NCBI GenBank assembly: GCA_030141605.1
Contig: JAQGDQ010000013.1
Span: 944,447 to 1,008,446, forward strand
Length of the DNA stretch: 64,000 bases
Reading direction: 5' to 3'
Source: Tubiluchus corallicola
Taxonomy: Eukaryota > Priapulida > Priapulimorpha > Priapulimorphida > Tubiluchidae
Positions 30,811 through 44,000 of this stretch are shown piece by piece. The notes under the pieces were generated by a model. That model searched no databases. It had not been told where the DNA came from and saw only the letters and a list, made by a program, of their open reading frames with translations. Position 1 is the first letter of the stretch. Every line of letters starts with the position of its first letter. Made by a program: the position numbers and the translations under genes.

Positions 30811-32060
30811 GGTTTACATTTGTTTTATTCAATCCTTAAACAATCATAAGTATTACGGCTAACAATTTTGCCCAACAGTCTATGTATTTACTAATTTACA
30901 TAATATACAGTCCACTTGAGATTATAAATTCATACATTCTACAAAACAAACAGTGGATATCACGAAGAATAAATGCTAAACAGGAAAACCGAAAAACGTG
31001 CTAAAACACCTGCTGTTTTAATAACAACTTTAAAAACTTGTTCAGATATACAGATTGTAACAATTACTCATATAAACAGGCAGACAAAAATAACGTAGAA
31101 TCTGCTTTGTATAAAGCTGCAAGAAAATAATGCTGTAAGGGTATCGAGTTTAATTATCACTTAGTTTAGAGCAACAGAAATGCACAATGTAGCAAAAATT
31201 AAACTTAGCTTGAAATTAAATGTGTTTACTGCAATAAACTGGTGTCACTATGATTTTGTAAACCCTCTGTAATCACCTCCAAAAAAGGGACCCATATCCA
31301 TTTGCTCTGTCGGAAAAACCTTTCCTATAGTCTAATTAGTTAAAAATCCTACGTAAAGAGAAGACTAAGGAGAACTTTTTCCAGCAAAAAAAGAACAAAA
31401 AGCAAGAAAAAATAACTACTTTTTTTGGTTTTTGTAGTGACAAAATTAGTATACATTGATCTTCTGTCCTTTTTGCTCCTTTTTCTTTGCCTGAACAGTA
31501 AAGTTTGCAGCAGTGAATCATATTATCTTGGAATTTTTATCATTCTAATTCTTATTCTTAATCAGCGTTAAGTTTTCAACTATTCAGGACTTAAATTTTG
31601 CTAGATGTAAGCTGAAAAAACTATAAATCTTGGGAATTGGTCATAAAATGGACAACTGAGTTTCTAACATAAATATTTTGCACGTAAATTTAAGATAATA
31701 AATTAATAAAATGCAAGTCAAGACTTAAAACGTGAATCAGAGCACAACTGTTTTGTGCAGCTCGTATATACAAACATTAGGTTGCTATTCAAATAAATAC
31801 AATACAAATCTACCAGACGATGTTTACGCAAACACAACATGTCATCATAACTTTGGTAGTCAGTTTAATGGGAAATATATTAATACACTCTTGATATACA
31901 AAACAAATTCTAACTTAACTAAAAAACAATAATTTACAAAACGTATCATTTGGCAACATTTCTATCATCCACTACTAGTGAATGTTAAATATTTGACACT
32001 AAGATTCTTACACATTCAAATAACTTTAGGTACGTTTTTCAAAAATTATAAAAACATTTA
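30811..32060 (-). terminator. ASB-like gene 3' UTR region
   Basis: No exon was seen between the two convergent genes. On the minus strand a canonical AATAAA (TTTATT at 30824-30829) lies about 1.2 kb after the stop, only about 35 bp from the ELAC2 signal on the other strand. Nearer ATTAAA variants (about 31864 and 31149) could be used instead, so the UTR length is uncertain. Confidence 0.4.
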
Positions 32061-35000
32061 TCATTCTAGATCTTCCATTTTTAGAAAACCCTTTAATCTG
32101 TTTGGAAGAGGCAATTGTTCAATGTTAGTAAAGAGGTCACCACTAGTAGAGAAGCCTCTACGTAAAGAGATTCTACATGAATTCATCAGTGACAAAGGAT
32201 TATGTTTCTGTTCTCTTAACCAGAATAACCAGTTCATTTGTGACGATAGTATATCTTTCGCTACAATAGTGAACAGCCATTCCTCATTTTGTAAGTTGTA
32301 ACCAGCTAACACAAGGTATTTTAGAATCTCATAATGTCCGTTGTACCATGAACAGTGTAAATAGTTTCTGGATGTATGGCGTATGCCATTCACGTCCGTT
32401 CCACGCCGGACTAACTCTTTAGCAATTCTAAGTTTACTCTGCATGATAGCTATGTACAGTGGAGTCTTGCCAGCTTCAAATGTTTCTGCATTTAAATCAC
32501 AGCCAGCCTAGAAATAGTTGTATTTACAAAACTTTTAGTGCTGTGACCTAAAAGTTAAAAGTTTGTAAATAATGAGCTGTAAAAATTTTACTATATTAGC
32601 ACAGTATGTTTTGCAGTTTAAAGCCTGTTATACTGATATCATTCCTTTTATTTTTACTGTTTTTATGTTCTACTAAGTTATGTAACAATGCCTGGTTCTT
32701 CAATACAAAAAATTGCTTTTAGTTCCTTCAGGGCCATAAGTATTTGCCACATTTTGCATGGGTTCATGAAAAACTGCTTTCACTAAGCAGCAATTATGTT
32801 ATATTTGATCATTTTTGTAGGCTTCTACTCCTCACACAATGGATTTTCACACTTATATGAAAGTATAAGCTTATATGAAATGCATTTGCTTACCTTAGAC
32901 AAATTAAAAATCGATTTTTGACGAAAAAATTGTCAGTAACTGCAGTGTTCACACTGTAACAATGTACAGTATCAATGGTGTGAAAACAACTAATGCAGAA
33001 AATTTCAACTATTCAAACACAACACTCTGATACACTTTGGCCTCAAGTCTAGTCTTATCTTTAAGGAGAATTCCTTTTAAAAGATGAAACAACCTTAATC
33101 TCTTTTGGCTTTTCCTGGAAGTCTATACAGCAGTCAGTTCTCTTGAACTGTAGCAAGCAGGGTATCAATGAAATAGTGCATACGATCATGCAAGTGTACA
33201 CCAGACTAAGCTACTCTATAGGCTAAGTAGGAGTTTCTGAAACGGGCATATTTTTCTTAATTTTATCCAATTAAATCAATTGGATTCTCCGAGACTCCCC
33301 TAAATAGAATAATAGCTGATTTGTAATCATTTAGTTATGTCTGTGCTCACACAGTAGCAGAAACGTCATACGTCTTATAAGACCTATTTCGAGTGGCGTG
33401 GTCCTGAAGGAGCTAAACAAAAACTTTCTATGTAAATAAATAATAAAGAACAATTAGGAATACCTGTAACAGTAAATTGAGTATTATCTGAAAGACAGAA
33501 AAGTCCATTTCTATACGAACAGCTTGGTGAAGGGGAGTTGCACCAGACGCTGCACTTTTTGTGTTCACGTCACAGCCTGAAAGCAACAGTTAAGCACAAT
33601 AATTCCAGAGAGTAACGAGACTTTGTATATACAGTAGGAGATTTTTTGATTAATAACATTTGAGCAAAGTCACATGCCTTGCTCCAGTAGAGGTAATTTA
33701 TTTCTTAGAGCTAACCTGAGGAACTTAAACACAAGAAGCTGTCATTTGAACAGACATATTGTTTATTTGGAGCAAAAGATCGCACTAAGAAAAATAAGAT
33801 GTAAATAATGGAGTGTTTATTACACCACAAAAAAAAACAATTGAAGAACCACAAAATGAAAATTTAATATCAGGATCTTTCGAAACAATGAAAATGGTTG
33901 CGTAGTCAACGGTTGCTTGTGTGAAGTTAAGCAACGCTATGTCTGGTTATTGAATTGATTGTTTCTTGATCACCAGCAAAACAAGCTGTTTCTGGTCACA
34001 TTGTTTTGCCATATAGCCCCAGCTGTTTCTTTGAATACGCATCTGAATGTGACCAAGGCAGCTGTCTGTTCAATATCTAGGAGTATCCTTGAAAGTGAAC
34101 CAGACTTCAGCCCAACCACAAAGTAGGTAAGTTAAGTAGACCCTGCTCTCGAGTTGGGTCAACTGTGTTCCACTTAAAGTTTCACAATTGCACAAATGAA
34201 CTAATGAAAAAAGGGAGAAAATGATAAGAGTAGGACAATGGGCAACTCTACAGGAAAAGTTAAAAATTTGTCAGGAATTTGCAACATTTTTAGATGTTAA
34301 TAGCATAGAGACACATCAAAAAGCGTGCTGTCGTTATTCACTTACAAACTGCTCAAGTAGCAAAACCCAAATGCAAGAAGCTTGAAGGAATTTTGAAGAA
34401 AAAAACATTACCATTTGTAAAGCCACACACCAACCGGTATAAAAAATTTGGGTTCAAATGCATTTTTTTAATTAAAAACACACATAGTTTGAATGAGTAG
34501 TTAAAGTCTACTAACGTTCAATGTTTCAAGTTTAAAAGCTATGTTAGTAGTTTATTAGTAGTTTAGTAGTACAAATACACAAAAATATTTTAATGTATAA
34601 CATGATTTTTAAAAATAATTAAGCGCCAATAACAATGGCACCCATTAGTTAATTGTAAAAATAACACGAAACACAGCAAACGGAAGGTCACAAAGGAAAA
34701 GAGGTAAGGACACCTGTGAGGACATTTTGTCCTCCTGCTGCATGAATAGACCCGAGTTCGGCTAACTCTCTAACATTACCAATTGATTTGTTCATTCAAA
34801 TAGCTTTAAGTCCCTTGATCAAGTCAAGCCCAGCTGTCAGGGTAAGATGGCGCTAGTGGCTAGTTGCTACAGATGAGCATAACATCGTTCTTTTGATTCG
34901 GTGATGATGATGTCAAAATCAAAGCCAATTCAAAAGCATCTTCAGGACAGCGAATCTCATTTCATGCATTGCTTTTTAATAAGCCTTTTCACAGTTCCAG

Positions 35001-38000
35001 CGATTGATGACGATCGTGAAACGGTCAAAGGTTGAGTGTACCAGACAATGCACTTGTGTATACTTGACAACACTTAGCAGTCTATGCTGCTGTAATAGTA
35101 AAAGCTTTAATAAGTAGCTAGAACCTTACCTATTTCATTTTTCCTGTTGCTAAGCAAAATCCTATTAGTAAATCACTACATGCAAACTAATGCATAATTA
35201 AGTAAAGTCCATGTAAAACAAGTGAAGTTACTGAGCAGTTGTGGCTTTGCTTTACCCACGTGTCACGTGACGCATGTAGTTAAGATGTGTTGCTGTGGTA
35301 CACTTAACCTTTGACCTACAGCAACTGCATGTGTGCACAATGAAACTGTGAAAAAGCTTGTTGTCATTTTCCTTTCCCTTGTTCAAAAAATGACAATCGT
35401 AAAGTCTCAGCAACGCCACTGCCTGCTAATCCAAAATCACAAGATGCTAGTGAATTAGCTACTGCAACACTTTCTAATGTATTCAAATCACTTTGTAAAT
35501 TCCCTTAAAAAAATTCAATTAGCACAAGATGATACTAGGACACTTACCAAATGCAATTAGATATTCAATGATAGGTACAACAGAATGCTTTACAGCGGCA
35601 TGCATGGGAGTTTCCCCGATGTTATCAACTTGATTCACATTACAACCTACACAAGCAAATAGTTAGTATCTTCGCTAGTTTATGCGAAAAAAATCTACAA
35701 GATAGAAGATAGAAAAACATGGTAGTATGACACAAACATCACATACACTGCATCAAACATTTACTATTCCTAATGAGTGGGCTAGTAAATCTTTCACGAG
35801 TTATTGAAATGCAATGTATATGAAATGATAGTGCAAGCAATTACAATAAACTCTACAATCATAAAATTAATTATAGTAATAAATTTATGCTGATTTTTAT
35901 AAGATCACTTTATACTAGTGTTTCCAGGGAAAACAAATGGCGGCTCATGTATAGGTACTGTGGAACTGCAACACCCCCTATTTTCGCTCGGTATTATCGA
36001 TAATATTCAATATAATAAGTCTGTTTTCTTTAGTTTTTTTCTTTATACTTTTACGGAATGAGAACACGTGAGGGTAGTACTGTTTGCTTCATAGCCCAAG
36101 GCAGAAATGTGTGTTGTGCACATGTCTGAGATAACGTGCTGCACACTGCACTGCTAGCACCTGCTCCTAGGTAGAGCAAGTACTGTCACTCACACAGTTT
36201 GTTGTCAGTTGTCACGTGCTTAAAAACTGTCTACCAGCATATTCCTGAACTGCGGCAATTTAGGTTATTCGTAAACAAAAAATCATTTGGATGTGGATTT
36301 TATCAAGTTTATGTATAAATTTTCGTATATTTGTTTGTTTAAAATTCCAAATACAAATTACAACATTAAAATTACATATGTTTGTTTTGTTTTACACAGT
36401 ATTAGAACAATGGCTAAAATGTTTTAAAGCAGCACCCCCCCCCCCCCCCACAAATTTTAATTATGAACTGCCACTGGGGAAAAATAAATAATTTCAGCCC
36501 AAAGAAATGTCAGTTATAACTTAAAACAGGACAGTAATAAAAGTATGCTGCTTTCATAACACCTGCAATTACACCTGTGTTTAGTACCACATTGACCAGG
36601 ATGTTAAGTAACGACTACCACCTTTGTGCAAACAACCAAAAGGGATGGACAAAAAAAAACAAAGCCACGAAAAAGATGATTTAATTTTGAATAAAAAGCA
36701 CTTATTTTAATATCAGACTCAAGTGATTCAATCGTTTGGCACAGGTATGTAAAAGCCAGTTTCTAAATGAGACTGGCATCATGACTCGTTCTTCAAGAAC
36801 TTCACTGATTTTAATTTCTGGGTAGAAAAGAATAAAAAAGAGCATAATATTAAAAAATATAGAAAAATATTAAAATACACATTTACAATCAATTGTGATA
36901 ACTTTCATGACAATCCGGTCATTCGCTCATTCACCTATACATATATGATATAAATAATGTAAAAAAAAGAAATCACAGATATGATATATACTATATCTGT
37001 TTTTACAAACTGTCTATACAAGCGAAAAGAATACCTTTTGCTACTAATAATTATTGCAGTTTTAAGTCTTTATATCACTTTATTGCAGTTTATATCACAG
37101 TTTAAAAAACGAGGTAATCTCAGTGACATATCATAACAACCATAGAACAAAACGATGTGAATAGATGCAAAGTTTTAGCCAACAGAAATAACTGATGAAC
37201 AAATTCGCAAGAACATATTTAAAGAAACTGTTCAAAATGAATTTCTGTAAGTAACTTCGCTAGAAATTACAACAAAATGCACAGTACCTAAGTGAGATGG
37301 TGCAGAAGATGAACAAAATGCAATGCGACACGGCGACGGCAACAATAGACCTGATGTTAATGGAACTACGACACTGGCCATTTTGATTTCATACACCTGT
37401 TAACACTAGTTCACAATGAAATACTGCAAGCACCACACAAAGAGAAAACCCATTTCCTTCCCTTCAGTGACGTAGGATTGATATACAACATGCAAACACA
37501 CAAAGTGCGGGCGTCATTAGAAAGCACGATTTATTTGTATTGGTCACGGTTGTACAAATACGCTTATTTTGCAATAATTCCTCTTCATATATAAACACTA
37601 GTACATAATGTATACATTTCAATGATGCGTTATCTTGCTCAAAGATTTCGACAATATTTACACGGGTAGATTAAATGCGTGGCTCGCATGTGAATGCCAT
37701 AGAATGTACTCATCATATTTTCAAGAAAGTCAGTTGGAACTGAATGTTTAGAAGATTAGTTTAAAACTATTGATGGGTGCAATAAAGAGAATAATATTAA
37801 TTACAAGATATAGAAATGAACTGCTAGCTAACTACACTGCTTACATGTGAATACAGTAGAACAGGGGTGATCAGTTTGAAAGGTACTCATAAAATGACTA
37901 AGCCAAAATGATCTACTTACTATAAAAATGCAAAACTTATATTTATTTGTGAATACAGTGAGTATTCTTTATATATACAATAGAAGTTGGTGTACGTTGC

Positions 38001-41000
38001 ATAACTGCAAGAACACTCATAGCACAATACAATTTGATTTCTTACTTGGTCGAGCTCTCTACTCGTTTTTATACCCTTTCTTAAGTTTAGTAAAATTAAA
38101 TTACAGGTTAACTTGCTAGCTTGCTTGAATTTTGCAGCAACTGCTTGGCGCACCAAGAAGACGATTGGGCCGATCACCCAGCCCGATAATACAAGCCTCA
38201 AGACTGGCTGGCTTGTCTTTCTGCCAACCAATCAGATTGCTTCTCGCATTTCTTGTACATTTGAGCATTTCAATGGCGGCTAGCATGACAGTTTGGTGTC
38301 TTCTACGATTTTATATCACTTTTTTTGTGCATCATGAAATTTCATCACGTTCGTCACTGACATTAATTAAAATTTCCTTGGTGAGTCTGATTTCTCCCAG
38401 CCTAGCAGTGAATCTGACACTGAAACTAGTGAAAACAACCAGTAAAGTAAATAAACTAGTTACTTTATTTTTATTTTTTTTTCAAAAATAAGTGCATGAG
38501 ATGTACCTAATATCTTTGTGATTGATCGGCAGATCGCGATTGATGTTATGGGCACCCCTGCTGTAGAATTTACTCGTCATATTTTTCTGAAAGTCACTTG
38601 CATGTTTAAAAAATTAATTTAAAATCATTCATGAAGGCAATAAGAATAACAATTATTGTAAGATAAAGAAATAAACTGCTGGCCAGCAAAACTGGTGTAA
38701 ATATTTCCAATTTTTTGTTGCCGTTGCCATGACGATGTTGCCAAATCCCCAGAGAAGGTTTAATTCACAGCATCTCTAAAAGCAGCAAAACTTTTCGCAA
38801 AGTGAAAGCCAGACTAATGTTGCAAAGCAAAATACCTGCTTCAATCAGAAGTTTTACAAGTTCTAAGTTCTTGTGAAAAATGGCATACTGCAGGAGGGTG
38901 TTGTGACGGATAACAGCGCCAGCTTCCAGCAGCATGCGAACAATTTCCACGTCATCGATGTACACGGCTTCATATAGTGGTGTATAACCTAAACAAGATT
39001 CTCAGCTGAATCGGTCTTGAGTACCACTGCTTTTAATTCTTCATCAAAAATTATCACCTTTATAATTTTTATAATTCAAAATGCTCGTTAACAAACACAG
39101 GAGACAATTGTGAAAATACATAATGAAAATCCATTACAAAAAGAGCACAAAGGTTTACCAGCAAGTAAAAAAAAACAATGTATGTCATGGCTATAAACTA
39201 AACTAAGTGCCACCTATTGGTAAACTACCCCAAAGGAGTTAAGCAGTTAAACTTCAAATAACCAAGTACCGAACTCAACTGGATTTTACGACACTTCAGG
39301 CAATTACAATAGAAAAAAGAGCAGCAATAATTATTCACACATAAATATTTTTCTGATCCATTTAATTTCTTGTTCCTCTTTGTGAAAATGCATTTCCCGA
39401 TTCAACTTAAGAAGTCCCAAACCATTGACAAAAAAACTACTTGCGCCTCTTCAACTACAAGTTAAATAACGGCATACTTAACATAAAAACCGTTTTTACT
39501 AGGTTTATATAAAATAATAAATATTAATTATTTCAGACAAGCATATAAAAAGAATGAAAATACCTGCATGCACAAAAGCTTCACAGCTAAAACCTAACTG
39601 CCATAACTAAGATCTTGAAAGACGACTCATGTTTTTGCAGGTTTACATACCTCTAACATGTTCCCAATTGACTTCAGCGCCATGCTGTAACAATATTGCA
39701 ACAATGTCACGGTGACCTCTATTGACAGCAATATGCAGTGGAGTTCGGTCGTTTGTGTCCATGGCGTTTGCCTGCAAATATGTCAAACTTAATATACCAT
39801 CTCCAAGCACCCAAACTATTTTTTAACAGAACAAGAAACACTCTTCATAAAATAATCTTAAAAAAAATTGTCTTGTAATTTTATATCACTCACATGCTAT
39901 CTTATTGCACACAGAGCATGCATTAGCAGTAATGTTGTATAAAATTTGTAAATATAACTGCCTGCACTGACCACTAGGCGTAACCATTTTAAAGGTAAAT
40001 CATTAGAAACAAGTTCAGATAACATTGAGTAAAGTTTGAAAAAATAATCAAAGTGTTTGCAGCACATTTTTTGCTAAATAAGTATAAGTTTAATTTACAT
40101 TATATTGTTAATAAGATCAATAATATGTTCTTTGGTGAATCAGAGGTGTATGCTGGGATGGGGATGCAGTGATGTTTCACCGGGTGACACAAATGTTTTA
40201 ACTCATTAAGAATTTCCTTTTCCTAAAGTAACATAACTTTGCATGGAAAGTTTATGGGATATACTTAAAAATTCCCTTACCTTCCCCTTTAACTCTAAGG
40301 TACCTAAACCTGATTATCAAATATTAATAATAAGAGATCATTTACCAGTCTTTTCATACTCAACCCTATCAAGCAGCTGATGTGAAGCATCCTCTCTTAC
40401 AAAAGTAATTATGAAATAGTCACAAAAGGAGGGTCTAAGAACTTTGTTGTCATCTCTATTATGGGAGACTCCAGGTGCTCCATTCATGGTTTGAGAAAAA
40501 CAGATAAAGCACAAGTACAGGTAAAACTAGTAATAGAGATATGACTATGACCGCTCTATTTTACATCATTACATAAATAAAACTTTTACCAAACCTCAAG
40601 CACATACAAGAATCTAGATGAAGACGATGAATATGATACGGGACGGATGGGTGAGGGAACAGCAAGCCGGCATTTAAGCAGGTCCGCACAAAGTTCTATA
40701 GTCTTATTCTTGGCGATATTTAAGCACTTTCATTCCAAATATTCACGGACACATGCAACAGCCAGACACGACAGTAGTGCACTAAAGAAGCCTCTTGCAC
40801 ATAACAGTGTATGCCAATTCAATAAAAACTGAAATGCATGTGCTACCAGAGACTGATAAGTCCACATACATGTGCACTCTTGTAGTGAACATCACCTAAA
40901 ATGGCTACAAAAGATCATTACAGCAGGACATTGCTACAGTAGGACTTTATCATGAATTCACAGAGATTAAGAGATTAACTTTAGGCAGTGAACAGACAGC

Positions 41001-44000
41001 AACACAAGGCAAACTCAAAACGTAACTTCACGTTCATGTCACGTGGTCAACTGACCCAGCCAACGCCTTGCCTACCTTGTTTTTCGCCAGATGAACTCGC
41101 CTGCCGCCATCTACCAGGTGAAGAAATACGGAAAGATGGGAAACATAAAATGATAGATGAAACGTGAATATGATTAACTACACGACGGGACGTCACAAAC
41201 TATATGCAACTACTGTAAGAATAGAATAGGGTTGCAATACCTTTGCTCCGTATTCCAATAGCTTTGTGACAATACCTGTGTATCCTCTTCCAGCAGCGCA
41301 GTGCAGAGGAGACAACCGCTCACTAAAACAACAATGACATCACTCAACAATGTAAACAAAAATAATATTATCATAAATAAAATGCTCATAAAATGTTAAT
41401 ACCTTTGAATAACAAGAACTACAATTGGCTAAATGATCTCATTACCTGTATGCATATCTTGTAGCACTAGTCGTACATTGTGAGTTAGCTCCAGACTTCA
41501 GTAACTCCTCAATAACGTCTTCATGACCTTGACAAGCGGCAGTGTGTAAGGCGGTAGCGCCATCTGTATCACCTTTATTAACCGAACATCCTATAACAGC
41601 CGAATTCACTCACTAGTCGTAGCATGTAGCAGTTTACATGAAACACGAAACATCTCTTAAACGCTAAATCAAACCTAAGTTTTTAAAATACAATAGGAGC
41701 CACTTAATAGACTCACTTTGGGATGCAGGTATTTTGACTCAATTAACTAACTGATTCAATTAGCTGACGGGTGTAACATATTACTACTATAGAAGTATGA
41801 GTCATCAATAGTCACCTTAGTATGCATTACAAAGGCTTTAAGCGAACTTAAGAAACTAATTAATGTCAAAATTCCTTCGTGCAATTATATAAGAATACTA
41901 ATTTATATAAACCAATTAATAAAAAACAAAATGAAAACATCGTTCATATGTGATTATTACCGCTAATGTATTATTTTAAGTATATGAAGGAAAATTTTGA
42001 GTCAATTATGCAGACTTATTTGAGCAATTACTCGCAGTTTGCGTTACATACATTTGATCAGGAGCAGCGCCTACCAGGTGTTTTTGAGTCAATTAAGGGG
42101 CTGATTCTATTAACCGTGACTCTAATAAATGGTGCCTATTGTACCTCTTGGTGTGGACGTGATTTATTCATATTTGATGTTTGTTTTCAAGTCTCATTGG
42201 ACTGCAGTGGATCATAAACAATCACACTATCTATATATTACTTAACTAAATAGCAGTCTTATCCCTCTCAACACCCCCCTCCCCACTCCTTGATTTGGGA
42301 CAGACAATTGAGGATAAGGAAATCAAAAATTAAAAAAAGAATAATTTGCTTAATTAAAGCAGGCTGCCTTTAAGCATTTGATGAATTGCCTGCAAAGCAT
42401 AGAGTGATATGTGATCTCGTGGCAAAAGTTATCATGTCTAAAATTGTTTATGCTCACATTGTTTCCATGGTTACCAAACACTATTTTGCAGACGATTATA
42501 TACGAACTTGTCACACTTAATACTAAAGCTAAAAATAATCATGAAATGGTCATTGAGCATTCATCATAAAATTCTTATCATGTTTTACACTAAATAAGAC
42601 AAAAGTCTCTCCTTTCCAAGAATTTTTGATTCTCAATGGAAAGTAAAAACACCTGTTAACAGATTGTACAGACGTCTACACTGTACATCAACAGAGTATT
42701 TCTTTTTAACTGCAGTTTATTCCTCAATAGTAAAACTGTAAAGGATAATGAATGGCTGTAAAAACAAAGCAGATTTTACTGAAACATGCGACTGCAAATA
42801 GTGTAAATTTCACTGTTGTGACTGATTAACTTGCTGGCTATTAGGAAATTTCACTTTTTACACAATATTCATGAATTTTGTTACAACGAGTTTTGCAAGT
42901 AAAAACAGCCAACGGATCTATTAAAAGGGGTTCTTAAGCTTTGTAATGATCCCATTATTTGTGTCAAGATAATTTTTGGGTTTTGTGCATTTTCGGTAAA
43001 TTTATCAAGTACTTTTTATGCTGTTCTGTTCAGTAAATGAAGCGTTTTTCATGGAGTACCAGCGGGTTTTTCTCAAGTGGTTAAATTATTTGCGTATTTA
43101 AACAAAAACAGCAACATCTTCAAATAGCTAATGAAATATCCAACCAGAACATGTTATTTATGCAAATGCAGGACATAAACTTTTTGTGTGCTAAGGATGT
43201 TTGTAAAAAAATTATGTAGAATTTCACGCAGCAGCACTACACAGCTTAACTGAAACAATAGGTGTTTGTGACATACAGCCGCTATGTCCATTGTCCTGCT
43301 GTAGCTTCTAACATCATCATGCCAGAATGGACATTGCTTAAGTTGGCAATGTTATACTGACTAAGCAATTTTCTGTCTGCCATCTAGGGGCGAGTTAAGA
43401 AAATAATGCAAGTGTGTAATTGCACTATTTGCAGTAAAATGCAGTAAACTGAATACCAGCTTTGATGAGTAATTTCACAGCGTCCAGCTGACCATTTTCT
43501 GCTGCGTACATCAACGCAGTTCGTTCGTAAAAGTCCAAGCAGTCAATATCGCATTTTGATACAGGGTGAAATTCTTCTCCGTGGATTAACATGTTCACGA
43601 TCTCTGTGTGGCCACGCTGAGCAGCCTTTCCTGGAATTCATGATCACCAATGAGCGATACTGGTCAAATTTGTCATTATTTTAATTGTTAAAAGATCATG
43701 CAAAGAAGGCGACAAATGATCAAATTTGTTATTATTTGTAAATGTAAGGAAACAAGATCAAGCAGTTAGGCATGTCAAGGGAGATTTCACCCAGCAAGCC
43801 TGACAAACTTAGGTTACTGGTTGCTGCAGTACTGACATACATGTACTCATGTTACAAAATCAAGCAATTCATAAAAAGGCAACTTATCAACAAGTAAACT
43901 GGCACTGACTTGATCCATGCATTAATATTTATGGTTTCTGCCCTTGTGAAGGCCCAGGCGACTTGTAACCACCTGACAGACTCATCTCAAGTCAATCTTT

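Noticed and set aside
31978-32301. 107-codon plus-strand frame
   Set aside because: It is the complement of the SOCS-box exon of the ASB-like gene.
33920-33977. Functional 5S rRNA gene
   Set aside because: Only the internal promoter part is similar; the 5' and 3' stems do not pair as in 5S rRNA.
37920-38491. Overlapping 103- and 119-codon frames as genes
   Set aside because: Both lie inside the hAT-like element at 37862-38560, on opposite strands, with no transposase or other family motif.
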